This document shows, one piece after another, positions 25,022-33,743 of a DNA stretch of 64,000 nucleotides; the first letter of the stretch is position 1; every line of letters begins with the position of its first letter. The notes under the pieces are model-generated. The model saw only the letters and a list, made by a program, of their open reading frames with translations, searched no databases and had not been told where the DNA came from. A program made the translations under genes and the position numbers. This stretch comes from Raineya sp. (GTDB lineage: Bacteria > Bacteroidota > Bacteroidia > Cytophagales > Thermonemataceae), in contig JALONN010000001.1 of assembly GCA_025454915.1 (NCBI GenBank), forward strand, positions 372,001 through 436,000. The letters run 5' to 3'.

Positions 25022-26917
25022 ATGATTTTCCTAATAATTATTCCTTTAATATTCATTATTTCAAACTTTTTACTTTTTTATACAACTCAAAAAAAGAACT
25101 TTTATAGTTATCATAAAATACGAATCAGTTTTTTATGGAGTTTATTAATAACAAGTATCAATACTTTTTTTGCTACAGAATTATTGAGTCTATTTAATAG
25201 TATAAACTTTACCAATATATTATTATGGTGGCTCATTACCACATTGTGTCCAATCTATTTCTTGTTAAGATATCGTTTCTGGCGAAATTTCTCATTGAAA
25301 ATTAACCAATGGGAAAAAACACTTTCTGTTCCACTTATTGCTGTATTTTTTCTTGTAGGATTTTTGTTATTGATAGCAATCTTACAGCCTCCTAATAACT
25401 GGGATGGCATGACCTACCATATGAGTAGAGTTATGCATTGGATTCAGAACCAAAATATAAATTATTATGCTTCAAATATTGATAGGCAAATTTTACTTAA
25501 TCCTTTTGCTGAATATGGTATTTTACATACTGTTGTGCTCACAGATAGCGATTATTTTGCCAACTCAATACAATGGATAGCAATGATGGGTATACTAGCA
25601 ACTGTTTCACTCATTACACAATGGTTGGGAGGGTCTTTATTAGCTCAAATTCTGACGAGTTTACTTACCTTATCAGCTCCAATTATTTTACTGGAAAGTT
25701 TTTCAACACAGAATGACTTAGTCGCATCATTTTTTGTCTTAATGGCTATTTATGGCATTATAGAATTAAAAAAGAATATGAGTTTTGTATGGGCTCTCTG
25801 GATAGGAGGGGCTATAGGTTTTGCTTTATTCACAAAAAGCACTTCTTATTTTTTCTTATTGCCTTGGGTATTGTATGTTTTGTGGTTGTTTTATAAAAAT
25901 TACACCAAAAAATTTTTATATGTGGGCGTTATTATCAGCTTTTTAGTAATTGTAATAAACATACCTTTTTATGCTAAAAACATATACTATTTTCAAACGC
26001 TTATACCCAGAACAGGTACTTTAAGTACTGTTACGAATGAAAAATTTAGTATTTCGTTATTTGGAGGGAATTTTATAAAAACAATCGGATATAATCTAAC
26101 ACTCAATAATACTAACTATAATCGATTATTAGAAAACTGTATTTATGGTTCTCATCGATTGATGAATATTAATCCAAATGATAAGAGAGTCAATTTTGGA
26201 GGTTTTGAAATGCCTTATGGAAATAAATTTTATTCTCAGGATTATGCACCCAATCCGTTGCATACTTGGTGTTTTCTTATCCTTTTACCTATTATATATA
26301 TTTTTAGAGAAAAATTTAGTAAGGAATTCTTTTTAACTTTTGGATTGCTTTGTTCGGCTTTCCTTTTTCTAATGTTTATGCTCAAATGGCAACCTTTTGG
26401 AACGAGATTCCAAGTAACTTTTTGGGCTATGGTTTCCGTGTGGATGATGGTTGTTATGGATAAGATATTTGTAAAATCAAAAAAAATAACCACTTATGTT
26501 CTATTTATAATGACTTTAGGACTTTCTTGGTTAAATATTCACTATTTATTAAATGCTACAAATGTAAGTCTGACTGGTAAAGAAACTATATTTAATACAG
26601 AACGAGAAAAAGTATACTTTGCCTTGAGGTACAACTTATACGACTCTTACAAAAAATTAGTAGGTCAAATACAAGAAAGTAAATGCGAGAAAATTTCTAT
26701 TAAAATAGGTTTAGATGATTGGGAATATGGACTTTGGGTTTTACTCCGCAATCGTGGAATGAAGCCTATTATTAAACATCAAAATATAGATAAAAAAGGA
26801 GAGTTGGTTGATAAAAAAATAGAAAATGCCACAATCATTCTGGAAGACAAAACATTTGAGCCTTGTGCCAAAATTTTTATATCCAACGAAAAAAATATAG
26901 CAATACTGGAAAAATAA
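25022..26917 (+). CDS. GT39/ArnT-like polytopic membrane glycosyltransferase candidate
   Basis: 631 residues with about 11-13 transmembrane helices. The first large loop contains PPNNWDGMTYHMSRVMHWIQNQ, with an acidic WDGMTYH pair like the catalytic-loop Asp motifs of GT-C enzymes. A C-terminal ~90-residue soluble tail follows. It ends the operon 10 bases after the methyltransferase. With the GT2 upstream supplying a lipid-linked sugar, transfer of a sugar to a periplasmic acceptor is the most plausible role. The specific family is not certain. Confidence 0.7.
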   Translation: MIFLIIIPLIFIISNFLLFYTTQKKNFYSYHKIRISFLWSLLITSINTFFATELLSLFNSINFTNILLWWLITTLCPIYFLLRYRFWRNFSLKINQWEKTLSVPLIAVFFLVGFLLLIAILQPPNNWDGMTYHMSRVMHWIQNQNINYYASNIDRQILLNPFAEYGILHTVVLTDSDYFANSIQWIAMMGILATVSLITQWLGGSLLAQILTSLLTLSAPIILLESFSTQNDLVASFFVLMAIYGIIELKKNMSFVWALWIGGAIGFALFTKSTSYFFLLPWVLYVLWLFYKNYTKKFLYVGVIISFLVIVINIPFYAKNIYYFQTLIPRTGTLSTVTNEKFSISLFGGNFIKTIGYNLTLNNTNYNRLLENCIYGSHRLMNINPNDKRVNFGGFEMPYGNKFYSQDYAPNPLHTWCFLILLPIIYIFREKFSKEFFLTFGLLCSAFLFLMFMLKWQPFGTRFQVTFWAMVSVWMMVVMDKIFVKSKKITTYVLFIMTLGLSWLNIHYLLNATNVSLTGKETIFNTEREKVYFALRYNLYDSYKKLVGQIQESKCEKISIKIGLDDWEYGLWVLLRNRGMKPIIKHQNIDKKGELVDKKIENATIILEDKTFEPCAKIFISNEKNIAILEK

Positions 26918-26918
26918 T

Positions 26919-27311
26919 CTATTTTTTCTTGCTCTTTACATGTTCCTCAATATAATAAGGTACAACATGCCTGTATACCACAAAGGCAAAAGGCAAATTT
27001 TCTGATTTTGCTAAACCTTCTAAATATTGCTTGGTAGGAGGGTCAGCTTGAGCATGTGCTAGACCTCCATTTAAAGCTTCTAAAAAGCTTTTTATATGTC
27101 CATTATCAAATACAACAATGCTATCGCCTTGATAAGTAGGTAATTTTTTTATCATGCTTATGACCTCTTTTTGTGTATACTTGGTTTTTACACCATCAAC
27201 TACACTAAATTGCTCATTTAGAATTCTAGTCTCATAAGAATGGATAGTTACAATGAGTGCTATGAGTAAACTAAAAATAATAGTAGAAACTATAATACGT
27301 TCTTTTATCAT
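26919..27311 (-). CDS. Small membrane-anchored hypothetical protein
   Basis: 130 residues. One N-terminal transmembrane helix (about residues 6-25) is followed by a compact domain with SMIKKLPTYQGDSIVVFDNGH and AQADPPTKQYLEGLAKSENLPFAFVVYRH. No family recognised. Its own promoter (27338-27370) supports a real gene, and it is convergent with the glycan operon, 2 bases apart. Confidence 0.65.
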   Translation of the reverse strand: MIKERIIVSTIIFSLLIALIVTIHSYETRILNEQFSVVDGVKTKYTQKEVISMIKKLPTYQGDSIVVFDNGHIKSFLEALNGGLAHAQADPPTKQYLEGLAKSENLPFAFVVYRHVVPYYIEEHVKSKKK

Positions 27312-27337
27312 AAAATATTGAAGAAAATAAAGTGTTA

Positions 27338-27370
27338 CAAATATAGCTAAAAATTAATTTTTTATGCAAA
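27338..27370 (-). promoter_or_regulatory. Promoter of the small hypothetical gene
   Basis: Minus strand TTTG (27367-27370), 21-base spacer, perfect TATATTTG (27338-27345), about 27 bases upstream of the ATG. Confidence 0.7.
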
Positions 27371-27426
27371 AAATCGTAAATTGCTAACCAAAATTATAGA
27401 TTTACTCGACAATAGGTTAATAGTTT

Positions 27427-29682
27427 ATGGATTATTTAGAAGGCTTGAATGAACCCCAAAGACAGGCAGTTATCTTTACAGATGGACCATTGATGATTAT
27501 TGCAGGGGCTGGCTCAGGAAAAACACGTGTACTGACTTACCGAATAGCACATCTTATTTATCATGGAGTTGACCCTTACAATATTTTAGCACTCACTTTT
27601 ACCAATAAAGCTGCCAACGAAATGCGTGAACGCATTGAAAAAGTAATTGGTGAAGATGCTAAAAATATCTGGATGGGAACTTTTCACTCTATTTTTGCCA
27701 AAATACTGCGTATAGAAGGAGATAAGATAGGGTACACCAGAGATTTTAGTATTTATGATACAGAAGATTCAAAATCTTTGATAAAAAGTATTGTAAAAGA
27801 GCTAAATCTGGATGATAAACTCTACAAGGCTTCAACTGTGTATAGCCGAATTTCAGGTGCTAAAAACAGACTTGTTTCTTACAGAGAATACAACAGTAAT
27901 CCTATTTACAGAGCTGATGATGAAAGTTATCAGAGACCAGAAATAGGCAGAATCTATCAGATTTATCAGGAAAGGCTTTTTAAAGCCAATGCAATGGATT
28001 TTGATGATTTGTTATTCAATACCAATATACTTTTCAGAGACCATTTGGATGTGCTGAATAAATATCAGCACAAATTTAAGTATGTGATGGTAGATGAGTT
28101 TCAGGATACCAATATATCACAATATTTAATTACAAGAAAACTGGCATCTGTCTATCAGAATATAGCTGTGGTAGGAGATGATGCACAAAGTATTTATGCC
28201 TTCAGAGGAGCTGATATTCAGAATATTCTAAATTTTGAAAGAGATTATCCTACCCTGAAAACCATTCGTCTGGAACAAAATTATCGTTCAACCAAAACAA
28301 TTGTACAAGCAGCGAACTCTGTAATAGCCAAAAATCAGGCTCAACTCAAAAAGAATGTCTGGACAAGCAACGAGTCAGGAGATTTGATAGAATTGGTAAA
28401 AGCTACCTCAGATGCAGAAGAAGGTAGAATGGTGGCTCAGTCTATTTTTGAAGATAAAATGCAGTTTAAATATAAAAATGCCGATTTTGCAATTTTATAT
28501 AGAACCAATGCTCAATCTCGTTCGTTTGAAGAGGCTCTCCGTAGAATGGGAATTCGTTATCAGGTAGTTGGAGGGCTTTCATTCTATCAACGTCGAGAAA
28601 TCAAAGATTTGATAGCTTACCTACGTTTTTCTATTAATCATAATGATGAAGAAGCATTTAAACGAATCATCAATTTGCCCAAACGTGGTATAGGCGATGC
28701 AACGATTACTAAGATTGTGGTAATCGCTGATGAACAAAAAGTTGCTATCTGGGATGTTTTGAGCAGTTCTATGAAATACATAGGAGGAAGAGCTGCCATT
28801 GCTTTAGATAACTTTGCCATGCTTATCAAAACATTTGAAATAGCAGCCAAACAGAAAAATGCTTACGATGCAGCTCTTGAGATTGCAAAAAACTCTGGTT
28901 TGTTGAAAGAATTATACGAAGATAAATCCATTGAAGGGCTTGCCCGTTACGAAAACGTACAGGAATTGCTCAATGCTATCAAAGAATTTGTAGATAACCC
29001 TGAAAATGAGGATAAAACCTTAGGAGCATTTTTGCAAGAAGTATCACTGCTTACAACACTCGATGAGGCTTCTGAAGAGGGTGAAGATACCAAAGATGCT
29101 GTAACGCTGATGACTATTCACTCAGCAAAAGGGCTTGAGTTTAAAAATGTATTTGTGGTGGGTATGGAAGAAGATTTATTCCCTTCACAGATGATGATTG
29201 GAAGTCGTTCGGAATTGGAGGAAGAACGCAGATTATTTTATGTGGCTATTACAAGAGCAGAAAAGAAACTGACTCTTAGTTATGCTTCTTCTCGTTATCG
29301 TTTTGGGCGTATCAAAGATTGTGAGCCTAGCAGGTTTTTAGATGAAATAGACCCTCGTTGTATCAAACAAAAAAATGCAAGCCTTAAAAGTAGTTTTGGA
29401 GTAGGAGAAGAGTTAGGGCTTAAAAATCTGATTAAAAATAATAACAATACAACACAGCAAACAGTTGTTAAAAAGCCCGCATACAAACCCTCTCCAGATT
29501 TTAAAGCCAGTGATACCACTTACTTGGCAGCAGGTATGAAGGTAGAACACCTAAAATTTGGTTATGGACTGGTATTGGAAGTGCAGGGTGAAGACAAAGA
29601 CCGTAAAGCTCGTATCAATTTTGAAGAAGCAGGTGAAAAACTACTTCTGCTGAGTTTCGCAAAATTGAAAGTACATGATTAA
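27427..29682 (+). CDS. pcrA: UvrD/PcrA-type superfamily 1A DNA helicase
   Basis: 751 residues, normal length. 3'-5' helicase for nucleotide excision and mismatch repair and for removing RecA or stalled complexes. Motifs: Walker A AGAGSGKTRVL (about residues 26-36), TFTNKAA, DEFQDTN (Walker B), GDDAQSIYAFRGA, RLEQNYRST, TIHSAKGLEF and AITRAEKKL. The C-terminal ~50 residues (KVEHLKFGYGLVLEVQGED) form the PcrA-type Tudor-like RNA-polymerase-binding tail. Monocistronic; a GC-rich hairpin at 29685-29704 separates it from the convergent porP gene. Confidence 0.95.
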   Translation: MDYLEGLNEPQRQAVIFTDGPLMIIAGAGSGKTRVLTYRIAHLIYHGVDPYNILALTFTNKAANEMRERIEKVIGEDAKNIWMGTFHSIFAKILRIEGDKIGYTRDFSIYDTEDSKSLIKSIVKELNLDDKLYKASTVYSRISGAKNRLVSYREYNSNPIYRADDESYQRPEIGRIYQIYQERLFKANAMDFDDLLFNTNILFRDHLDVLNKYQHKFKYVMVDEFQDTNISQYLITRKLASVYQNIAVVGDDAQSIYAFRGADIQNILNFERDYPTLKTIRLEQNYRSTKTIVQAANSVIAKNQAQLKKNVWTSNESGDLIELVKATSDAEEGRMVAQSIFEDKMQFKYKNADFAILYRTNAQSRSFEEALRRMGIRYQVVGGLSFYQRREIKDLIAYLRFSINHNDEEAFKRIINLPKRGIGDATITKIVVIADEQKVAIWDVLSSSMKYIGGRAAIALDNFAMLIKTFEIAAKQKNAYDAALEIAKNSGLLKELYEDKSIEGLARYENVQELLNAIKEFVDNPENEDKTLGAFLQEVSLLTTLDEASEEGEDTKDAVTLMTIHSAKGLEFKNVFVVGMEEDLFPSQMMIGSRSELEEERRLFYVAITRAEKKLTLSYASSRYRFGRIKDCEPSRFLDEIDPRCIKQKNASLKSSFGVGEELGLKNLIKNNNNTTQQTVVKKPAYKPSPDFKASDTTYLAAGMKVEHLKFGYGLVLEVQGEDKDRKARINFEEAGEKLLLLSFAKLKVHD

Positions 29683-29684
29683 GA

Positions 29685-29704
29685 GGGGCGAATAATCATT
29701 CGCC
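29685..29704. repeat. GC-rich palindromic hairpin (REP-like) between convergent genes
   Basis: An 8-bp perfect stem (GGGCGAAT and ATTCGCCC) around AATC lies exactly between two stop codons. It lacks a T-run, unlike the real terminators in this window, so it looks more like a dispersed REP-type palindrome that may also serve as a terminator. Confidence 0.5.
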
Positions 29705-29705
29705 C

Positions 29706-30674
29706 TTACGGAATACTTTGTTCATTATCATTGATAATAGGTTTATCATCAATTTTTTTCTTTCCAATAGGTTTTTTGAGTGTAATGATAAATTCATTAG
29801 CATTTTTATACTTAAATAAATGATTTTGAGAAGCAAGACTGTAAGAAAAGCCCATTGTAAAAGTAGGGCTATTCATGTCTAATGCCAATGTATAAGCTTG
29901 ATTATGAGCATACCAGCCACTCACGCCCCAAGAACCATATCTGAAAAGTGTACCTGAATTATCAGAAAAAAATCTTCTCAGACTCACTCCATAGTTAGTA
30001 AAATCCACACCATTCTGAATAATACTTCTGACATTAGGAATCAGGGCATATTTCTTATTTTTCCATGCTTCAAAACCTGCAATGATAGTTGAACGATGCT
30101 TATTTGAAAACTGATAATTTTCTAAATAGTGTTCATTTTTTAACCAATTGGAACCTGAAATGCCTAAAAACCAACGTTGTCTGTATGAGTTTTCTTGGTA
30201 AGTTCGATGAACAAGCATACCACCAGACCAGCCTAAAGCATAATTAGTTCCTAATAAATGGTCATATATCTCTCTTGAACCACCCTGTATGCCTACTGCT
30301 AAAGAAATATTTTTAGGTTTATAAACAGGAATATTAAGGGCTGCTAGTAAATCGAAAGCTTGTACTTTGCCAAAGTAGTTTTGTCTGTCTCTATGAACAC
30401 TTATTCCAATAGTACCATAATGTTCTCCATTACTCATAATAGGATATAATGCAGAGAGCATCAGTGTTTTATGACTTAAACCAGAAGCAACAGCTTGCTT
30501 TCTACTATGAAAACTTACACTGGCTTCTTTTTGTATACCAGCAAGAGCAGGATTTACTCCAAAAGCATTGTACTGATAAAGATTATATCTAAAATCCTGA
30601 GCTTTCATTGTTTGCGAGTAGAAAAAAGCCACAAAAATTAATGCTAGGAATCTTTTGGAGTGTTGTTTAATCAT
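29706..30674 (-). CDS. PorP/SprF-family type IX secretion system membrane protein
   Basis: 322 residues. Signal peptide to about residue 25 (MKAQ). The QDFRYNLYQYNAFGVNPALAG start of the mature part is the hallmark of PorP/SprF proteins, which form outer-membrane beta-barrels that anchor or receive T9SS substrates with type B (gliding-type) C-terminal domains. The start overlaps the hemB stop by 4 bases, so it is translated from the hemB transcript. The protein at 51314-54601 could be a client in principle, but no partner can be assigned. Confidence 0.9.
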   Translation of the reverse strand: MIKQHSKRFLALIFVAFFYSQTMKAQDFRYNLYQYNAFGVNPALAGIQKEASVSFHSRKQAVASGLSHKTLMLSALYPIMSNGEHYGTIGISVHRDRQNYFGKVQAFDLLAALNIPVYKPKNISLAVGIQGGSREIYDHLLGTNYALGWSGGMLVHRTYQENSYRQRWFLGISGSNWLKNEHYLENYQFSNKHRSTIIAGFEAWKNKKYALIPNVRSIIQNGVDFTNYGVSLRRFFSDNSGTLFRYGSWGVSGWYAHNQAYTLALDMNSPTFTMGFSYSLASQNHLFKYKNANEFIITLKKPIGKKKIDDKPIINDNEQSIP

Positions 30675-31639
30675 AAAACCTTGGCGATTTCTTTGGCAAA
30701 ATAAGAAAGAATAATATCTGCACCAGCTCTTTTAATGCTTAAAAGGGCTTCCATGATGGCTTTTTCTCCAAGCCACCCGTTGGCAATGGCAGCTTTAAGC
30801 ATGGCGTATTCTCCACTTACATTATAAGCTGCAATTGGAATATCAAAATTATCTTTAAGCAAACGAATTACATCCAGATAAGGGAGTGCAGGTTTTACCA
30901 TCAATATATCAGCACCTTCTTCATAGTCTAAAGAGGCTTCTAAAAGAGCTTCTTTGTAGTTAGCAGGGTTCATCTGATAGGTTTTTTTATCTCCAAATTT
31001 AGGTGCAGATTCCAAGGCATCCCTAAAAGGACCATAAAAAGCACTTGCATACTTGGCTGTATAAGCTAGGATAGAAACATTGGTATAACCATTGGCATCC
31101 AAAATATTTCTGAGATAACCAACACGTCCGTCCATCATATCTGAGGGGGCGATGCAGTCTGTACCTGCCTGAGCCTGAGCCAAAGCCATTTTTCCTAAAG
31201 CTTCGAGCGTTTCATCATTTAAAATTTCACCATTGCGTACAATTCCATCATGTCCGTCAGAACTGTAGGGGTCAAGGGCTATGTCTGTAAAAAGCACTAC
31301 ATCAGGAAAATTCTTTTTAATTTCCCTGATAGCTCTTAAATACAAACCATTTTCATTATAACTCTCTGTGCCAACACTATCTTTTAAAATTTCCTCTATT
31401 TGAGGAAAAGGGGCAAATGCCTTGATTCCCAAGTTTCTACATTCGTTAATTTCATCTAAAAGAGTATCTAACGAAAATCTGTATATGTTGGGCATTGATG
31501 GGATTTCTATTTTTTTATTTGTACCCTCACACAAAAAAACAGGAAATATAAAATCATTTTTAGATAACCAAGCTTCTTGTGTAAGGTTACGAATTACCTC
31601 ATTTTTACGATTTCTACGAGGGCGACGAGATAAAAACAT
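30671..31639 (-). CDS. hemB: Delta-aminolevulinic acid dehydratase (porphobilinogen synthase)
   Basis: 322 residues, usual length. Condenses two 5-aminolevulinate molecules to porphobilinogen in haem synthesis. The metal region reads DIALDPYSSDGHDG, so Asp replaces the Cys residues of zinc-type enzymes, pointing to a magnesium-type enzyme. Active-site lysines lie in YTAKYASAFYGPFRDA and in MVKPALPYLD. Its end overlaps porP by 4 bases. Other haem genes are not in the window. Confidence 0.96.
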   Translation of the reverse strand: MFLSRRPRRNRKNEVIRNLTQEAWLSKNDFIFPVFLCEGTNKKIEIPSMPNIYRFSLDTLLDEINECRNLGIKAFAPFPQIEEILKDSVGTESYNENGLYLRAIREIKKNFPDVVLFTDIALDPYSSDGHDGIVRNGEILNDETLEALGKMALAQAQAGTDCIAPSDMMDGRVGYLRNILDANGYTNVSILAYTAKYASAFYGPFRDALESAPKFGDKKTYQMNPANYKEALLEASLDYEEGADILMVKPALPYLDVIRLLKDNFDIPIAAYNVSGEYAMLKAAIANGWLGEKAIMEALLSIKRAGADIILSYFAKEIAKVL

Positions 31640-31716
31640 ATTTTTTTAGATATTAGAAAAAAGACACAAGAAGTAAGACATTCAGTAAGAAATTTCTGAT
31701 GTCTTATTTCTAAACT

Positions 31717-32568
31717 CTACTTACTTGCAATCATGTTAAATAAGGATGTCAGTTGGTCTTTGAGGTCTTTGCGATGCACAATGAAATCCAAAAAGCCGTG
31801 TTCCAACACAAATTCTGAAGTCTGGAAGCCAGAAGGCAAATCTCTGCCAATGGTTTCTCTAATAACTCTTGGTCCTGCAAAGCCAATTAAAGCACCTGGT
31901 TCAGCAATATTAAAATCTCCAAGCATGGCATAAGAAGCTGTTACGCCACCCGTTGTAGGGTCAGTGAGTAAAGAAACATAGGGTAGACCAGCTTTATCTA
32001 GAAGGGCTAGTTTTGCAGAAGTTTTAGCCATTTGCATTAATGAAAAACCTGCTTCCATCATACGAGCTCCTCCAGAACGGGAAATCATGAGAAATGGCAG
32101 TTTATTAGATAGTGCATGGTCAATAGCTCTTGCAATTTTTTCGCCTACCACAGAACCCATAGAACCACCAATGAAACTAAAATCCATACAAGCCACCACA
32201 ATTTCCACACCATTCATTTTGCCATAAGCAGTACGTACAGCATCTTTGAGATTGGTTTTTTTCTGAGAGTCTTTGACACGACTGGGATAATCCTTGGTAT
32301 CGAAGAACTTAAGTGGGTCGGCAGAACTCATATTCTCGTCAAGCTCTATGAATTCGTTGTTATCAAATAAAATTTCAAAATATTCTTCAGAACCAATGCG
32401 TTCATGGTGTCCGCAATTCAGGCAGGTATAGAAATTCTCTTGGAGTTCGCGAGTAAGCATTACTTTTTTACACGAAGGACATTTGTACCATAATCCATCA
32501 GGAGATTCTTTCTTTTGTGATGTAGGAGTCTGGATACCTTTTTCTTGTCTAATAAACCAACTACTCAT
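31717..32568 (-). CDS. accD: Acetyl-CoA carboxylase carboxyltransferase, beta subunit
   Basis: 283 residues. An N-terminal four-Cys zinc ribbon (CPSC near residue 29 and CLNC near residue 48) precedes the carboxyltransferase domain (about 90-280) with [55 protein letters not shown] and [15 protein letters not shown]. It transfers carboxyl from biotin to acetyl-CoA in fatty-acid synthesis, working with AccA, which is not in this window. Separated from hemB by 77 bases. Confidence 0.97.
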   Translation of the reverse strand: MSSWFIRQEKGIQTPTSQKKESPDGLWYKCPSCKKVMLTRELQENFYTCLNCGHHERIGSEEYFEILFDNNEFIELDENMSSADPLKFFDTKDYPSRVKDSQKKTNLKDAVRTAYGKMNGVEIVVACMDFSFIGGSMGSVVGEKIARAIDHALSNKLPFLMISRSGGARMMEAGFSLMQMAKTSAKLALLDKAGLPYVSLLTDPTTGGVTASYAMLGDFNIAEPGALIGFAGPRVIRETIGRDLPSGFQTSEFVLEHGFLDFIVHRKDLKDQLTSLFNMIASK

Positions 32569-32694
32569 TTGTTTTTTTGTTAATATAAATGGTTGAAAAT
32601 CTAATTCTTTGCAATATTTTTACAGAAAAATGCCTCCAAAAATACAAAGTTTTTTCAAAAAAACGGATTTTGAGGCTAAAACTTTACACAATTT

Positions 32695-33726
32695 ATGCAA
32701 ATCACTTATACACCTTATACATTCGATTTTAAATTTGAAGCGGGTACTTCAAGGGGAGTACTTACCCAAAAAAAGAATTATTTTATTAAAATAACTGATA
32801 AACAAGGAAATACAGGGCTGGGAGAAGTAAATGTACTCAAAGGTTTGAGTATAGATGATAGAGTGGATTTTAAAGAAAAACTTGAAATCATCTTAAAACA
32901 ATATCAGGAAAATGAAATAGATGAACACTTACTAAATAAATTTCCTTCAGTTCGTTTTGCTCTTGAAACAGCCCAAAAAGACCTTGAAAATGGAGGAGAA
33001 AGAATTATTTACCCAACTGCATTCTCGGAGGGGACACATTTTATTCCTATCAACGGACTGATATGGATGGGAAATAAAGAATTTATGCTTTCACAGATTA
33101 CAGAAAAAGTACGCTTTGGATTCAATTGCCTTAAAATGAAGATTGGAGCAATCAATTTTGAAGAGGAACTTGAAATTTTACATTTCATCCGAAAAGAGTT
33201 TTCAGAAAAAGACATGATTTTAAGGGTAGATGCCAATGGAGCTTTCAGTCCTGAAACAGCTTTGGAAAAACTTAAAAAACTATCTGATTTTCAGCTACAT
33301 TCTATTGAGCAACCTATACAGCCCACACAATATGAGCAAATGGCATATTTGTGTGAACATTCGCCTGTACCTATTGCTTTAGATGAGGAATTGATTGGCA
33401 TACAGAATTATACTGAAAAAAAGAAACTCTTAGAAACCCTCAAACCTCCTTATATTATTCTGAAACCTGCTTTGCTGGGAGGCTTTCAGAAAAGTGAAGA
33501 ATGGATAGAATTAGCTCAAAAACAGCAGATACAATGGTGGGTTACTTCAGCCCTTGAAGGTAATATCGGACTCAACGCCATTGCTCAATGGACAAGCCAT
33601 TTGGCTTACAAAGGACATCAGGGACTTGGAACAGGGCAACTCTACACCAACAACATCCCAAGCCCATTGGTAGTGGATAAGGGCTTTTTGAAGTATGACA
33701 AGATAATTACTTGGGAGAATATTTAA
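32695..33726 (+). CDS. menC: o-Succinylbenzoate synthase-like enolase-superfamily enzyme
   Basis: 343 residues. The C-terminal barrel carries the muconate/OSBS-type residues: KMK catalytic lysine motif in CLKMKIGAINF, metal-ligand Asp in RVDANGAF, Glu in SIEQPIQP, Asp-Glu in IALDEELIG and a final Lys in ILKPALLGG. OSBS makes the benzenoid precursor of menaquinone. menA, also in this pathway, lies at 37515. The superfamily call is strong; OSBS versus dipeptide epimerase is decided mainly by the NTD pattern and is less certain. Confidence 0.85.
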   Translation: MQITYTPYTFDFKFEAGTSRGVLTQKKNYFIKITDKQGNTGLGEVNVLKGLSIDDRVDFKEKLEIILKQYQENEIDEHLLNKFPSVRFALETAQKDLENGGERIIYPTAFSEGTHFIPINGLIWMGNKEFMLSQITEKVRFGFNCLKMKIGAINFEEELEILHFIRKEFSEKDMILRVDANGAFSPETALEKLKKLSDFQLHSIEQPIQPTQYEQMAYLCEHSPVPIALDEELIGIQNYTEKKKLLETLKPPYIILKPALLGGFQKSEEWIELAQKQQIQWWVTSALEGNIGLNAIAQWTSHLAYKGHQGLGTGQLYTNNIPSPLVVDKGFLKYDKIITWENI

Positions 33727-33743
33727 AAGAAACAAATATATTT

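Noticed and set aside
29685..29704. Simple Rho-independent terminator between pcrA and porP
   Set aside because: No T-run follows on either strand, unlike all other terminators here, so I list it as a REP-like palindrome. It may still end transcription.
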